From Eucommia ulmoides (Eukaryota > Streptophyta > Magnoliopsida > Garryales > Eucommiaceae), in NCBI GenBank assembly GCA_016647705.1, contig CM028327.1, positions 8,317,726-8,381,725 on the forward strand: 64,000 bases of DNA. Reading direction: 5' to 3'. Of this stretch, positions 46,605 through 57,399 are shown one piece after another (the stretch's first letter is position 1; the number at the start of each line of letters is the position of its first letter). The notes beneath the pieces are model-generated. The model worked only from the letters and a program-made list of their open reading frames with translations, was not told where the DNA came from and did no database searches. The translations under genes were made by a program, and so were the position numbers.

Positions 46605-46850
46605 GTTTTTTGCACTTTGCACCCCTAAAGTTTTCGAGAAATCCGACTTTCCCCTATATTTTCAATTTGAACACATTAAATCCAAAAATATCTAAATCGT
46701 GTCAAAACATGCTAAATCACCGTGAATTCCGTCATAAAAATGACAAAAGCACTCACTTGAACCGAAGTGGATAATTCAAGTTAATGTGTTCAAATTGAAA
46801 CAACAGGGACTAAAGTGGATTTTTCTTAAATTTTACAGGTGCAAAAATCT
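46605..46850. mobile_element. MITE with about 75-bp TIRs in the AWPM-19-like promoter
   Basis: Left arm GTTTTTTGCAC...TTTCAATTTGAACACATTAA and right arm TTAATGTGTTCAAATTGAAA...GTGCAAAAATC are inverted copies. Total about 246 bp, no coding. It ends about 60 bp before the TATA box. Confidence 0.8.
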
Positions 46851-46911
46851 CTCAAAATAAAGAACACAAAAATGAAGCAAGAATAGAATCAAATTTACCT
46901 TTTAACACACA

Positions 46912-46918
46912 TATAAAT
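46912..46918 (+). promoter_or_regulatory. TATA box of the AWPM-19-like gene
   Basis: TATAAAT, 70 bp before the ATG at 46988, with a CT-rich leader (46930-46980) typical of plant 5' UTRs. Confidence 0.55.
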
Positions 46919-46987
46919 GTGTGTGTGTGTCTCTCTCTTCTTCAAAATAATGTGTTCTTGTTCTTCATCTTCTTCTCTCTTCAAATA

Positions 46988-48011
46988 ATGGCATCTCGAG
47001 CAGGGAAATCAGCAGCATTAATATTGTTGATACTCAATCTCATATTATCTATTATAGTCACAATAATTGTTGCATGGGCTGTCAATCATGCCATTGAGAG
47101 GACTCATGTAGAAGCAGGTACTATTATTATTCTTATGCTTATTTTATTGTGGCAGCGGATCGAGAGAATTGGTTGAGATTTTTTTTGGGAGTTTATAAGA
47201 TATTTTATGATTCAGGGGGAGGTTTATGTAAAATTTTAAAAAAAATAATTGATTTTTTTTCCTGAAAATATAGGAGTAATACTGAAAGTTTTCAAAGGGG
47301 GGGGTGTTTAGGGTGTTCTCTGTTCCCAGATTTTTCCGTAAAAAATGAGAAGAGAATACGGGGATGGGTTTTTAGTCTGTCCTCAGAAATTTGTTCCGAG
47401 AAACAGGGAAGAGATCCTTTTTTTTTTTGTTCTTGTCTTTCTGTTTCTGTTCCCAAAATTATGAAAACGGAAATAGAAATTTGGGAACAGAAAGACAAAA
47501 CAAACGGGGCGCAATTGAATTTGGTCCCCCTCCCCCAAAAAAAAACCAAACAAAAGAAATGGGAACAGAAAGTTGAAATACACATATAGAAAGCAAAAAA
47601 ATCTGACTCTATTCTGTTTCCAAATGTTAAGAACAAAGAATGCAACGTTTTCCCATAACATTTCGATAACAACGATTTGGGAGCGGAAACAAGAATCAGG
47701 AAACAGAAACAGTAACCAAACGCACCCTAATCCAACGCCACCCAATTAGCAATTAATGATAACAATGCATGAAATATGATGATTTAAATTTACCTGCAGC
47801 ATCCGTTTTGATTACGCCTGCTCGGATATTTTCGATATATTTTCCGTTCGGGAACATGGCGACTGGAGCCTTCGTGATCTTCTCACTCATAGCCGGTGTT
47901 GTGGTTTCCTGGTCACTCACATTACTAGCCATGGCGTCAGTCTCTCTTTCTCTCTCCATTTCTCTCACTAAACATATATATAGATGTAGATATATGTATA
48001 TGTGTATATAT
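46988..48011 (+). pseudogene. AWPM-19-like membrane protein gene, truncated
   Basis: AWPM-19 proteins are small plasma-membrane proteins with about four membrane spans, linked in cereals to ABA and cold responses. Exon 1 (46988-47117) encodes MASRAGKSAALILLILNL, a first membrane span and AVNHAIERTHVEA, and ends at a GTACTA donor. Exon 2 starts at 47800 after CCTGCAG and joins in frame: SVLITPARIFSIYFPFGNM, ATGAFVIFSLIAGVV. The next residues, VSWSLTLLAM, belong much later in the family; about 35 residues between them are missing, and nothing after LTLLAM matches. The frame then runs into a solo LTR at 48012. Promoter, start and splice sites look sound, so a short protein may still be made, but not a normal one. 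Confidence 0.75.
47286..47735. mobile_element. MITE-like insertion in the AWPM-19-like intron
   Basis: Ends read TTTAGGGTG(TT) on the left and AACGCACCCTAA on the right, an inverted pair of the GGGTGxGTTTGG type. A hairpin with arms TTCTGTTCCCAAA and TTTGGGAACAGAA lies at 47447-47490. Boundaries approximate. Confidence 0.5.
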
Positions 48012-48460
48012 TGTTGGAGATTGAACCAACTCCTAACAACACAACAATAACTTGAAAAACAAGGAACACCAAAGATTTATAAACAAAAAAAGAAATGACA
48101 CAAGAATTTAACATGGTTCGGCATTAGTCTAATCCATGCCATAAAAATAAATTACTATATTGGAAGAAAGAAAGATTTACAAAGAATAATATGCAAGTGA
48201 GATTGTTGTTGCTAACTTCAATTCACTTCATGACATACACTTGTATATTATCACTTCCACTCAACCCTCTATTTATAGGGAAAGAGTTCAACAACCAACC
48301 ACTTTATTAATGAAGCTAGCCAACAACCTCATTAACGAAGGAGAAAATTCTTTCACTATATTAATGATATTTGTCAACCACTTTTTTAATGATACTAGCT
48401 AACTATTAATCCATTAATGATGATGATCAACGTTAATTAATACCAATATTTTAGTCTACA
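48012..48460 (-). mobile_element. Solo LTR (copia type), 449 bp
   Basis: Starts TGTTGGAGATTG, ends TTAGTCTACA, flanked by TATAT at 48007-48011 and 48461-48465. The flank is low complexity, so the duplication alone is weak, but the TG...CA ends and an inverse TATA signal (CTATTTATAG, 48271) support it. Confidence 0.65.
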
Positions 48461-48549
48461 TATATTATATGGCCAAAATGACTAAAAGAGTAAAGCCAGT
48501 AAATCATGTTTTTGTTCCTAATGCATGAAATGAAAATGCTAATACACTG

Positions 48550-48555
<6 letters not shown>

Positions 48556-48580
<25 letters not shown>
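48556..48580. repeat. (AT)n microsatellite
   Basis: About 12 AT units just upstream of the kinase duplicate. Confidence 0.9.
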
Positions 48581-48581
<1 letters not shown>

Positions 48582-48622
48582 GACCTATATCTCTAAAGAG
48601 TAAAGACTGAAGTCACTAATCA

Positions 48623-49387
48623 TTGTTTTTGTTCCTCTCTCTCTCACCGCCATTTATCTCGTCATTGGGTGACGCCAGAAGACCCCCCGCCGTCCCTATC
48701 CCGGCGTTGGAATCGACAGATCGGTCGGAGTTGTACCAGGCGCTTGAATCCTCTCTGAGTTCGCCGTTCAGTTCCGAGCCGTACGTTCCGAACCCTAATC
48801 CTCTGATCGTCGTGATCAGCGGTCCGAGCGGCGTCGGAAAGGACGCCGTGATCAAGAGGCTGATCGAAGTCAGGGAGACAATTTATTTCGTGGTGACGGC
48901 GACGAGTCGTCCAAAACGCGCCGGCGAGATCGACGGCAAGGATTACTTCTTCGTGAGCAAGGACGAGTTCTTATCAATGGTGGAGAGAGACGAATTTCTT
49001 GAGTACGCCCTGGTGTACGGAGATTACAAGGGAGTACCCAAGAATCAAATCCGAGAAAAAATGGCAAAAGGGTGTGATATTGTGATGAGAGTCGATATTC
49101 AGGGGGCGGCGACGTTGAAGAAAATTCTGGGGAACTCCGCCGTGTTTGTTTTTCTAGTGGCGGAGAATGAGGCGGCGTTGGTGAAGAGACTGATCAACCG
49201 GAAAACGGAGACGGTGGAGACGCTGCTGGTGAGAATCGCTACCGCCAGGGAGGAGGTGAAGCACGTCAAGGATTTCGATTATGTGGTGGTGAACGCCGAA
49301 GGGAAGTTGGAGGATTCGGTTAAGTTGGTTGAGTCTATTATTGATGCCGAGAAAGCGAAGGTGTGGCAGAGGAAGGCGGTGGTTTAA
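48623..49387 (+). CDS. Partial guanylate kinase duplicate with a new N-terminus
   Basis: From FISSLGD onward the 254-residue product is nearly identical to GK3 at 20894, including P-loop [30 protein letters not shown] and VDIQG. Changes are conservative (e.g. His to Tyr in ETIYFVV, Val to Met in IVMRVD, LVDRK to LINRK). Homology starts abruptly at about 48652 (ATTTATCTCGTC); everything before it is unrelated. The transit peptide is gone, and GK3's internal Met57 is Leu here (TTG). The only in-frame start is in the new sequence, which supplies [10 protein letters not shown], a hydrophobic stretch. The shared intron end downstream shows DNA-level duplication, not a retrocopy. It could encode an active kinase with a different location, or be an untranscribed relic without a promoter. 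The open frame over 254 codons hints at recent origin or selection. Confidence 0.7.
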   Translation: MFLFLSLSPPFISSLGDARRPPAVPIPALESTDRSELYQALESSLSSPFSSEPYVPNPNPLIVVISGPSGVGKDAVIKRLIEVRETIYFVVTATSRPKRAGEIDGKDYFFVSKDEFLSMVERDEFLEYALVYGDYKGVPKNQIREKMAKGCDIVMRVDIQGAATLKKILGNSAVFVFLVAENEAALVKRLINRKTETVETLLVRIATAREEVKHVKDFDYVVVNAEGKLEDSVKLVESIIDAEKAKVWQRKAVV

Positions 49388-51405
49388 GGGGGCGCCGGCG
49401 ACGGCACCGGCAGAAGTTGGTTAGGTAAGGGACTGTTTGGTTGTATTAAGTGTTTGCAACTTTGCATTAACTTGAAGACAATAAATAGTTAAGATAAGTC
49501 ATAGGATTGAATTTAATTACATTTTTGTACACTTTAAATATGAATTAAATTTAAAAGTGAATTTTCGATGAACAATTACGAAATTGAAATTTAGCCTATG
49601 CGGTTTACACGTATAGTAATTTTTTTAAAAATTCATAATTATTATAAAGCGAAATTTATTATTTGGTTTTTATAAGATATACTAATTAGAAAATGATCCA
49701 ACTGTCATAAATAAGTTTTTAATTTCCATAACGTTTTTAGAATTTAATCCTTGACGAATGTCCCCTATGTCTACTTTATTTATAAGCCATGTCACTACAC
49801 AAATACAACTATCACACACAATTGTGATCATCTGGCATGTTTTAACATTTTAATATATTTTCGTCAAACCACGTGAACTTCACCCAAAATACCCCGAACT
49901 CAAATCAAAATCTGAGAATATTCACAAAAATAGCAAATTCAAAACATATCTAATAAAATTGACATGAATATTCATCAAATCGCAAAATGAACATCCACCA
50001 AACCGCACACTGAGAATGAACATTCATATCTGTCTATTTCACATGAGCATTCAACACGGATCTGTAAATTTCGGATCTAGAATTTTCATGATTTAGAAAA
50101 TGGAGAGAGAGAAAGAGAAACCAAATTTGAGAACGAGAACAATCAACATAAACATTCAAACCAAATCTGGAAATGGAGAAAAATTAGAGATTTGGAATTT
50201 CTGGAAAATGGAGGGAGAGAGAAAAACCAAATCTAATAACATTCAAACTAGATCTGAGAACGAGAACAATCAACTTGAACATTCAAACCAAATCTAGAAA
50301 TGGAGAGAACAAAGGCGAACGACGGAGAAAACATTCAAACCATATTTGAAAATGAAAACATACAACATAAACATTTGCACCAGATCTGAAATTTTTCAAA
50401 TCTAGAAATGGAGATAGGTGGAGAGAAATAACCACGTGGAAAAGACACGATGAACTCGAGCACCACAAAATCGTCCGCCTGGTAGACGTTCACCATAAGA
50501 TCAAGCACCAAATATTAACCATTGCAAGATCGAGCACCGGAAGGAAGTTCACCGCAATCCACCACCAAATCATTCACCGCAATCCACTACAACCACCACA
50601 ATCCACTACCGCAAATCAACCACCGCCAAATCATCTTCGTCCACCGGCCAATCTGAACCAGATCTGAACAACGGTCGACAAAGATGGCTGATCTGAACGA
50701 TAGCTGAACAACGCCAACGAAAATGGACAGTTACGGCGATGGTTCATGGGGACGAATATGGCGGGACAGACGATGAAGATGCGGGCGACACCACCAGGAG
50801 GCAACGACGGTGAAAGCAAACACGGTTGGACGACGGGCAGCGAGCAATAGAGAGAGAGAGAGAGAGAGAGAAAAAAAAAACGAGGGTCGGCAGCAGTCGG
50901 TGAAATATTAGGGCATTGAGAGAGAGGGGTGGCTTGATGAAATATTAGGGTTAGGATTATTTATTTTTATACAGGGGTATAAATGTCCATTCATTTTTTC
51001 AGTTAGGACTTTTCTTTAAAAGGTTTTTAAAAAGGTTTAAAAATAACTTAAAACAAAAAAAAAAAGTTAATTAAGGAGAGAGTAAAATATGATAAAAAGA
51101 AAAGAAAAAAAAAAACTAAAAATTATTATAATTTTACCATATAAAAAATTATATTAATTTTATAGCGTGATTTGTTAATTTTTTACAGTAATTAAGTTTT
51201 TAAAAGAGTTAAAAAATTTATTACGTGGACTATTTATCAAAAAAATCTATAAATCAAAATGTTTTTTGTGTCAATATATTTAAAATATTTACAAATAGTC
51301 CGTTAAATATATGAACTTGAACTAAAATGGTAATTTAATTTTTTATTAAATTTTAAATATTTTTTAATTTTCGTTTATAATTTGCTATTCTTCTTCTTAT
51401 TGTAG
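49388..51405 (+). other. 3' UTR intron of the kinase duplicate, enlarged
   Basis: Donor TTAG|GTAAGG at 49425 and acceptor TTATTGTAG at 51405 match those of GK3, but this intron is 1981 bp against 567. The extra part (about 49980-51010) is GA-rich with a CCACC/CCGC-rich core at 50400-50860 and ends in an AGGGGTATAAATGTCC block like the MULE TIRs, so it is probably a non-autonomous MULE. No gene seen. Confidence 0.55.
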
Positions 51406-51462
51406 GGTAATGAAGGAGGTGGAATGAAAGATCAACAAAAGGGTAGAAAATTTGTTGTTATT
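51406..51462 (+). other. Kinase 3' UTR exon, copy 2, first half
   Basis: GGTAATGAAGGAGGTGGAAT matches the exon at 22389 up to GTTGTTATT at 51462, where the Harbinger element begins. The second half resumes at about 55018. Confidence 0.75.
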
Positions 51463-51801
51463 TAGGGCTTGTTTGATAACGACTTAATTTTTAAGTGCTG
51501 AAAATTAAGTACTTAAATTTTAAGTGCTGAAAAATTAAGAAAGTTGTTTGATAAATTGTGCTGAAAATTTAAGTGCTGAAAATTTTTTATTTGTTTGATA
51601 AGTGCAAAATTTGAATTGCTGAAAATTGTTTAATTTACATAATTGTCCTTAAATCAAGATAATACAAAAAATAAAATAAAAATAAATAAATAAAAATAGA
51701 GAATAAAACAATAAAATAAAAACACCAATAATTTACTAAGAAGTTCAAATAAATAAATTATCACAAGTCAACAATAATATAGAATTTAACAAAAACAAAA
51801 A

Positions 51802-52982
51802 TTAAATTCGGGAATTAAACAATTCAATTACAATTCTCTCTCTCAAGTTAATCATATATGCTTGATCTGCTTGCTCGCTTCCCCTTCTAGTTTCAATTTC
51901 TGAAGTAATTATTTCATCATCAGATAATTCATTTACTTCATAACCTTCAGTAAATTGGTCAAAAAAATCATCAGTCACAATTGTTTTCCGAAGATAGTTA
52001 TGAATAGTTATACAAGCAATAACAATATTTCTCTGCACTCCAAATGTTTATGATGGCATCAACTTCAAGATTGGAAAACGCATTTTCAAAACCCCAAAAG
52101 CTCGTTCAATTACATTCCATAATTTGGCATGAGCATGGTTGAAAAGCTCTTCTTTCGTTCTAGGACCGTTGCTCCTAATGTCAGACAACCAATATCGTAC
52201 ATTACGATAGGGCGCCATAAATCCCCTTATATGCGTATATACAGCATCGCATAAATAATAGTTATCTGTATAATTAATATGTAGAAATATTATTCGTTCA
52301 CATAACTCATAAATATACTAAATTGTATTATACAATTAAATTAATATGAAAAATAATATAAAAAGAACTTACTTGGCAAAAGAAATAGAAAATTGTTCGC
52401 TGGATCATTCATAGTTTCTGACAACACTCTTGCGTCATGTGCAACACCTTCCCAACCAGCCCATAAAAATGTAAAAATCATATCGAAGTCACATATCGCA
52501 AGCACATTTTGATAACACTATCCTCTCCCTCTTCCTCTAAATGGAACTTGCTTATCAGGAGAAATAACCGCATGAATAAGAGTTTCATCAAGTGCCCCTA
52601 AAACACCCTTTAAAAAGAATCGGTTAATTCAAACAAAACACCAAAATCAACTACTAAACAAACAATTTAGATATTTTACCTTAAATATTTGCCTAAGGCG
52701 TTGATGGTGTTGATTTGAACTCTCATTGCTTGTTGTCGGGATGATCATTTCTTTAGAAAAATATATCATTGCATCCAATACTTCATGGAAAATTTTATGT
52801 ATAATTTGAGTTGAATGGTTGAATCTTCTCTTCACACAACGAATTCTTGAATTGTGACTTAAAATTAAGAAAAATATTGTCATTTTCTCTTTAACGGAAA
52901 TGTAACGACTATCTTTTAACCATCCTATGTTTTCGAAGTAGGTACACAACTTTATGAATGGGTCAATCTTCATCCTCAACAT
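51802..52982 (-). pseudogene. PIF/Harbinger DDE transposase (ORF2), nearly intact
   Basis: N-terminal domain at 52647-52982: MLRMKIDPFIKLCTYF, LKDSRYISVKEKMTIF, HNSRIRCVKRRFNHST and YFSKEMI. The DDE core continues with GVLGALDETLIHA (first Asp, about 52590), AHDARVLSE (second Asp, about 52430), then after a probable intron LCDAVYTHIRGFMAPY and NVIERAFGVLKMRFPI (the Glu, about 52100), and ends QRNIVIACITIHNYLRK. One clear stop lies in FRGRGRG-stop-CYQNV near 52520, and a frame change near 52048. All three catalytic acids are visible. This is the least decayed transposase in the window. Confidence 0.85.
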
Positions 52983-53370
52983 TTCGAGACAATGAGAATC
53001 ATTTCTGTTAACAATTTCTTCTACATATAATTTTCCACTAAGAGAAGAATCGGTATCAAGTCTTTTTCTATTTCTCCTTTTTTTTTTTCCATTAACAAAA
53101 GAACTGCAACTTTCTTTAAGACGATATTTGAATTCTTTACTTTCATTCTATAACAAAAATAAAATACTTTAATCACCGGCTAAAAATATTTCATTGAAAT
53201 AAAAAGTCAAATATCACATATATATAAAACCTTAAAAAAAACAAATACATAATGAGTCACATATTAAAACCACTAAGTGAATACTCAAATACTTATAAAT
53301 CCAAATACTACATTAACATAAAAATTCATAATTGAAGTTCAACAAAAAGATAATTCAAAATCCGTTACAT

Positions 53371-54277
53371 TCAAAGAAATCCTAATTTCTTCGCATTCAT
53401 TTTTAGCCAATTGATTCTAACTTCTTCGGGTTTTCGAACTAATGTCATCCACTGCTCTCGATGTGATTGCCTCTCACAAAAGATACTTAGCACCGCAATA
53501 TATAAAGGGTCATCCATTTGGAGCATTATCATACTATCCAAAGCTCCATTACACTCCTCCATGGTAGGTTCATCCGATTTCTCTAAGCTTTGCAAAACAG
53601 CATGTAGCTGTTTATCGATGTCATCACTTTTCATCTTCTTCTGACGCTTAGCTTTTGAAGATGAAGGTACAGAATCACCCTCTAGGTCAATTTGTATGTG
53701 TCTGATAGATTGAGACGTTGATGAGTAATGGACATCATCGGAAGGTAATCCTATCCTAGAAGGACCCCATGATGCTTCTCCTGTCGCTGTTATACCATCA
53801 AACAACGCCTTCATTTCATCAGCATATTGCAAATCAACATATTGAAATTGTTTAGCTTCGGGATTGTCTTGGAAGGCATCATATTTTTCATTTATAAGTT
53901 ATTATTTTATTATGTAATTTAAATATATATTTGATAAATAATATCGTACTTCGTGTTACCCTTAAGTATGCGTTTCATTGCTCGGCACTCCAATTCTTCG
54001 TGTTTGTCAATGGATCATCTCCATGACCGGTATTTTTCATTAGTTTGGTCCATGTTTGATATTTTTTCTTCATATAGTCCCATTGATTTTTCATTTGCTT
54101 TTGAGTTAAGACAATTTTTTTTTTCTCGGCAATCTTCTCTACTATATTATTCCACGCTTCTTTCCTAAGAGTTCCACTAGATTTTTTGTTATGATTCGCC
54201 TCTTCAAGACATAAATCCAGAAAAAGTTTATATTGATCTGGATCTTTCCAATTAGCTCTAGCATCATTAGTCGACAT
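53371..54277 (-). pseudogene. PIF/Harbinger ORF1, Myb/SANT-like protein
   Basis: Exon 1 (53975-54277) gives MSTNDARANWKDPDQYKL, EEANHNKKSSGTLRKEAW and QKQMKNQWDYMKKKYQTW, the Myb-like (L10-interacting type) domain of Harbinger ORF1, which helps the transposase bind DNA and enter the nucleus. A frame change near 53975 and a likely intron (about 53885-53950) lead to 53371-53832 (MQYADEMKALFDGI, KAKRQKKMKSDD, LQSLEKSDEPTME). The KAKRQKK patch is a likely nuclear localisation signal. The second part is fully open. Confidence 0.8.
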
Positions 54278-54498
54278 ACCTATACTGGTTTGATTGAAAA
54301 AACATAATACAAGTGTAAATTAAAAAACAGAGTAGTTTATTCGCACGCAATGATCAAATTATTATATGTTGATCGACTTGGAGGAATTTGTATTCAAATA
54401 TATGTAAAATATGTGACCGTCACCAACATATCCAAAGAAAAAATTCACACGCACAAGAACATTTGATGAGAGCCATGATTATTAGACAATTTTTTTTC

Positions 54499-54836
54499 AT
54501 TGAAGTCCTTGATATTTATGGATTTGAGAGCTTTAAGATCAACAGGTGCAGATTTGTTTGCTTTTAAGCATATAAGTTTTTACAGACCAGTATCAAGATC
54601 TCATAATGTGTCAAATCTCAGTTTTGAGCAGCTATGTATCAATCCCACAAATGAGAAGCTACAACAGCACTTTAATCAGGTAACCAAAAGAACACATTCT
54701 TAAAGGGATACATTTTGTATTGTTTGGATGCATACTTCAACTAATGGGAAGCGCTTGTTAACAGCATGTGTTCAAGATGGAGCAAGAAGAGTATACAAGA
54801 GAGGAAATCAACTGGAGCTACGTAAAATTCGTGGAC
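54499..54836 (+). pseudogene. Captured myosin XI gene fragment, three exons
   Basis: Exon A (54499-54545) reads VLDIYGFESFK; an intron GTGCAG...CTCAG follows. Exon B (54622-54679) reads FEQLCINPTNEKLQQHFNQ; then an intron GTAACC...AACAG. Exon C (54765-54836) reads [20 protein letters not shown] and stops at KFVD. These are adjacent pieces of the motor domain (switch II and relay helix region) of plant class XI myosins, in the right order and frame with normal splice sites. Before exon A and after exon C the match ends at once. It is opposite in strand to the Harbinger genes. Because introns are kept, it was copied from DNA, as transposons do when capturing genes. Confidence 0.88.
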
Positions 54837-55017
54837 ATTATCCTTCACCCATAATCATAAACATTACGAAAACCAAAACCAAAATCAATGTGTACTGGTT
54901 TGAAATCAAAATCAAAGAACAGAAATCTCATATATCAAGCAAAATTTTCAGATTTCGAAATAGAAAAACATATATATGAAGAAACCCTAAACCCTAAACT
55001 ATAGATTCGAAGAACAT

Positions 55018-55085
55018 AGTCTAGTGTTTTTTAGGACGAAAGATTTGTGTTATTTTGGTTGTACAATATATTTTTCTATTTTTTA
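55018..55085 (+). other. Kinase 3' UTR exon, copy 2, second half
   Basis: GTCTAGTGTTTTTTAGGACG and following bases match the exon copies at 22450 and 63296. Confidence 0.75.
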
Positions 55086-55706
55086 AACTACCTATTAATC
55101 CCAAAAAAAATAAATTATTTACCACTTACTCCGCTCGATTTTTCTTTGCACCGATTAGTCCCATCAACACTTTTTTCTTGCACCTATTAGTCCCGTTTTC
55201 AAAAATGGTGAGGAATGAGTTTACCGAAATGCCCTCCTGTAAGCCTCACATCGATAAGGAAAGTCGTCAAACTAGTACGCCGCCGCCGCCGCAGCCCGCC
55301 GCCATAAATTACAGTTTTTATCCCAAACTTTATGATTTTTTGTTACTTTCTATATGTTCCCAAAAAATAAAAAATAAAATAAAATAAAAAATCTTGATTT
55401 TAGGATAAAAGCATTACTAAACGTGACGTAAAATAAGAGAATAATTGATTTTATATTCAATATTTACAGGTGTTGAATGTAACATCCACAGGTGTTCAAT
55501 GTAATATCATATGTATTTTACTCTGCATACAAAAATAAGAGAATAATGGATGTTACATTCAACATTCACAGGTGTTGAATGTTACATTCAACATCCACAT
55601 GAGTTGTATTTTGATCAGACAAAGATAATATCATTAAAAAAAAAAAAAAATTGATGTTATATTCAACATCCACATGAGAGGTATATTAGTCAAAAAAAAA
55701 TATAAC

Positions 55707-55750
<44 letters not shown>

Positions 55751-56110
55751 AATAAAAATAAATTGATATTACATTCAACACCCACAGGTTTTGAATGTTA
55801 CATTCAACATCCACATGAGGGATATTTTAGTCAGAAAAATATAGCATAAAAAAATTTTAAAAAAAATTGATGTTACATTCAACACCCACATGTGTTGAAT
55901 GTTACGTTCAACATCCACATGAGGGGTATATTGGTCAGAAAAATATAACATCAGTAAAAAATAAATAATAAATAAACAGTTAATGTTACATTCAACACCC
56001 ACAGTTGTTGAATGTTACATTCAACATCCATATGAGGGATATTTTGGTCAGAAAAAGATAAAAGGATTTATTGGTTCAAAAAAAAAAAGTGATGGGAGTA
56101 ATTGGTAATT
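55085..56110. mobile_element. Non-coding insertion with palindromic minisatellite
   Basis: Interrupts the kinase flank between the 3' exon and unit A. Ends are loosely inverted (CCTATTAATCCCA near 55090 and GGGAGTAATTGG near 56095). Contains a CCG-rich patch at 55281-55303 and the array below. Confidence 0.5.
55440..56060 (+). repeat. Minisatellite of about 110 bp, five to six units
   Basis: Each unit has GATGTTACATTCAACA, CCCACAGGTGTTGAATG, TTACATTCAACATCCACATG, then GGTATTTTGGTCAGAAAAA. TGTTGAATG and CATTCAACA pair as a hairpin within every unit. An ATA microsatellite (55707-55742) lies in the array. Confidence 0.85.
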
Positions 56111-56129
56111 TCTTGACCAAAATATTTTC

Positions 56130-56512
56130 CAGTCTAACGAGTTACCAAATATGGCCATTGATCTATTTATTATATATATTTTTTTGCAATCAATCCAAAT
56201 TGTTATTTAAATAACACATACACCCTATTATTTATTTTCAAGCCGAACGTGGGATTTAAATATTACATGATTACGTTTAAATAGTTTCATATTATCGATC
56301 TATTTTGATTCTGAAATTGAATCAAGTTTTTTGCAAGAGTTACATGGGATGAAAAATGGCAATAATTTTTCTTTTTTATTTATAAATCTGACTAAGAAAT
56401 AAGAATATTTTTGTTGGTGAACTCAATAAAACCCAGAAGATCAACACTTTATGAGCTAAAATTTTGACACGGAACTATAGACCAAAAGTCCCAATATTCT
56501 AATGGAAATTAT
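56130..56512 (+). repeat. Flank unit A, copy 2 (left part)
   Basis: Aligns with 61990-62340 and 38236-38600. It is interrupted at 56512 by the LARD and continues at 61655-61785. Confidence 0.8.
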
Positions 56513-57284
56513 TGATGCATAAAACTGGTACACACCTCGAGTATAGTCCAGTTGGATGACAGGTGGGTCCTCTTACTGAAGTGGAGTTGTCGGTCGAAAA
56601 GTCATCGCGTGAGCTGTGCTGGGTCCTGGGAGGACTGACCTGCTGTGTCTAGAGTCCTACTCCTCAGAGAGTGTACCTACAGAAGGCTCAGACCGGGGTT
56701 TATCCCGGTGAATCCCCTCCGGCGTGGTAATCAGTGCTCAAAGATAAAAGGTAAAGAATATAGCAAGTAAACAAATGAACTCACGCGTAATGTAAGTCAA
56801 TCCAGCGTACCTTGGGTTTACATAGCCCCCGATATATATAGACGTTGGAGATGATTAGTTGGGCCTAAACACGATTAATTAGTTGAAACCTAGTGTTTAG
56901 CCGATAATCCAGGGCGTTTAGGAGATAATCGTTGGGCTTGGGCTTTTGGGCCCATTTAGCAAAGCCCGCAGGCCTTTGTTAGGCCTACGGCAGTGAGCTG
57001 GTGGAGGAGAGCGGAGATCCGTGGAGTCCTGAAACAGAAACAAGGTGAAAAGGGGAGTCGGTCGAGGTAAACAGTTGAGTCCCTAAAACTGATCACCGAT
57101 AGAACGGCGCAGAGCTCAAAGCGGCACGTCCCTAGGTGCAAATGAGATTCTAAGAAGGAGGCGTAGTCGGTGTATGCTCCAGCGTAGCGTTGTGGACTCT
57201 AGAATGCGTCTCTGTCATTGCGAGGGTTGACACGTGGCTGGACCCTAAGTGTTGACTTAGAGGTGCCCAAAAATACCCCCATCA
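56513..57284 (-). repeat. 3' LTR of the LARD
   Basis: 772 bp, against 794 bp for the other LTR; the difference is mainly a 22-bp block near 61480. Just inside, the minus strand reads CTAGGGGGCAAC, a likely polypurine tract (57285-57296). Confidence 0.88.
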
Positions 57285-57399
57285 GTTGCCCCCTAGCCCT
57301 GTGCGGCGAGGGAAGCGAGGCGGTCAGGGATATCAATTCCTGGCTGAAACGGGCATCCTGGAGACTTCGAAGTGCGAGAAACACCTTTGATTGACATTT

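Larger units (their letters stand above)
51463..55017 (-). mobile_element. PIF/Harbinger element with ORF1 and ORF2, in the kinase 3' exon
   Basis: The left end TAGGGCTTGTTTGATAACG is a typical Harbinger-type terminus followed by repeats of AATTTTAAGTGCTGAAAA (51490-51590). Two minus-strand genes follow: transposase (51802-52982) and a Myb-like ORF1 (53371-54277). The right end beside 55018 does not show the expected inverted copy; instead there is a myosin fragment and two CCCTAAA units (54984-54997). Either the right terminus was replaced or the captured part belongs to another element. Confidence 0.7.

Noticed and set aside
54980..54998. Telomere-like CCCTAAACCCTAAA
   Set aside because: Only two units; such short runs are common in plant DNA and do not show an interstitial telomere.
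55281..55303. CCGCCG run as a CpG-island-like promoter
   Set aside because: Only about 25 bp, within a non-coding insertion, with no gene start nearby.
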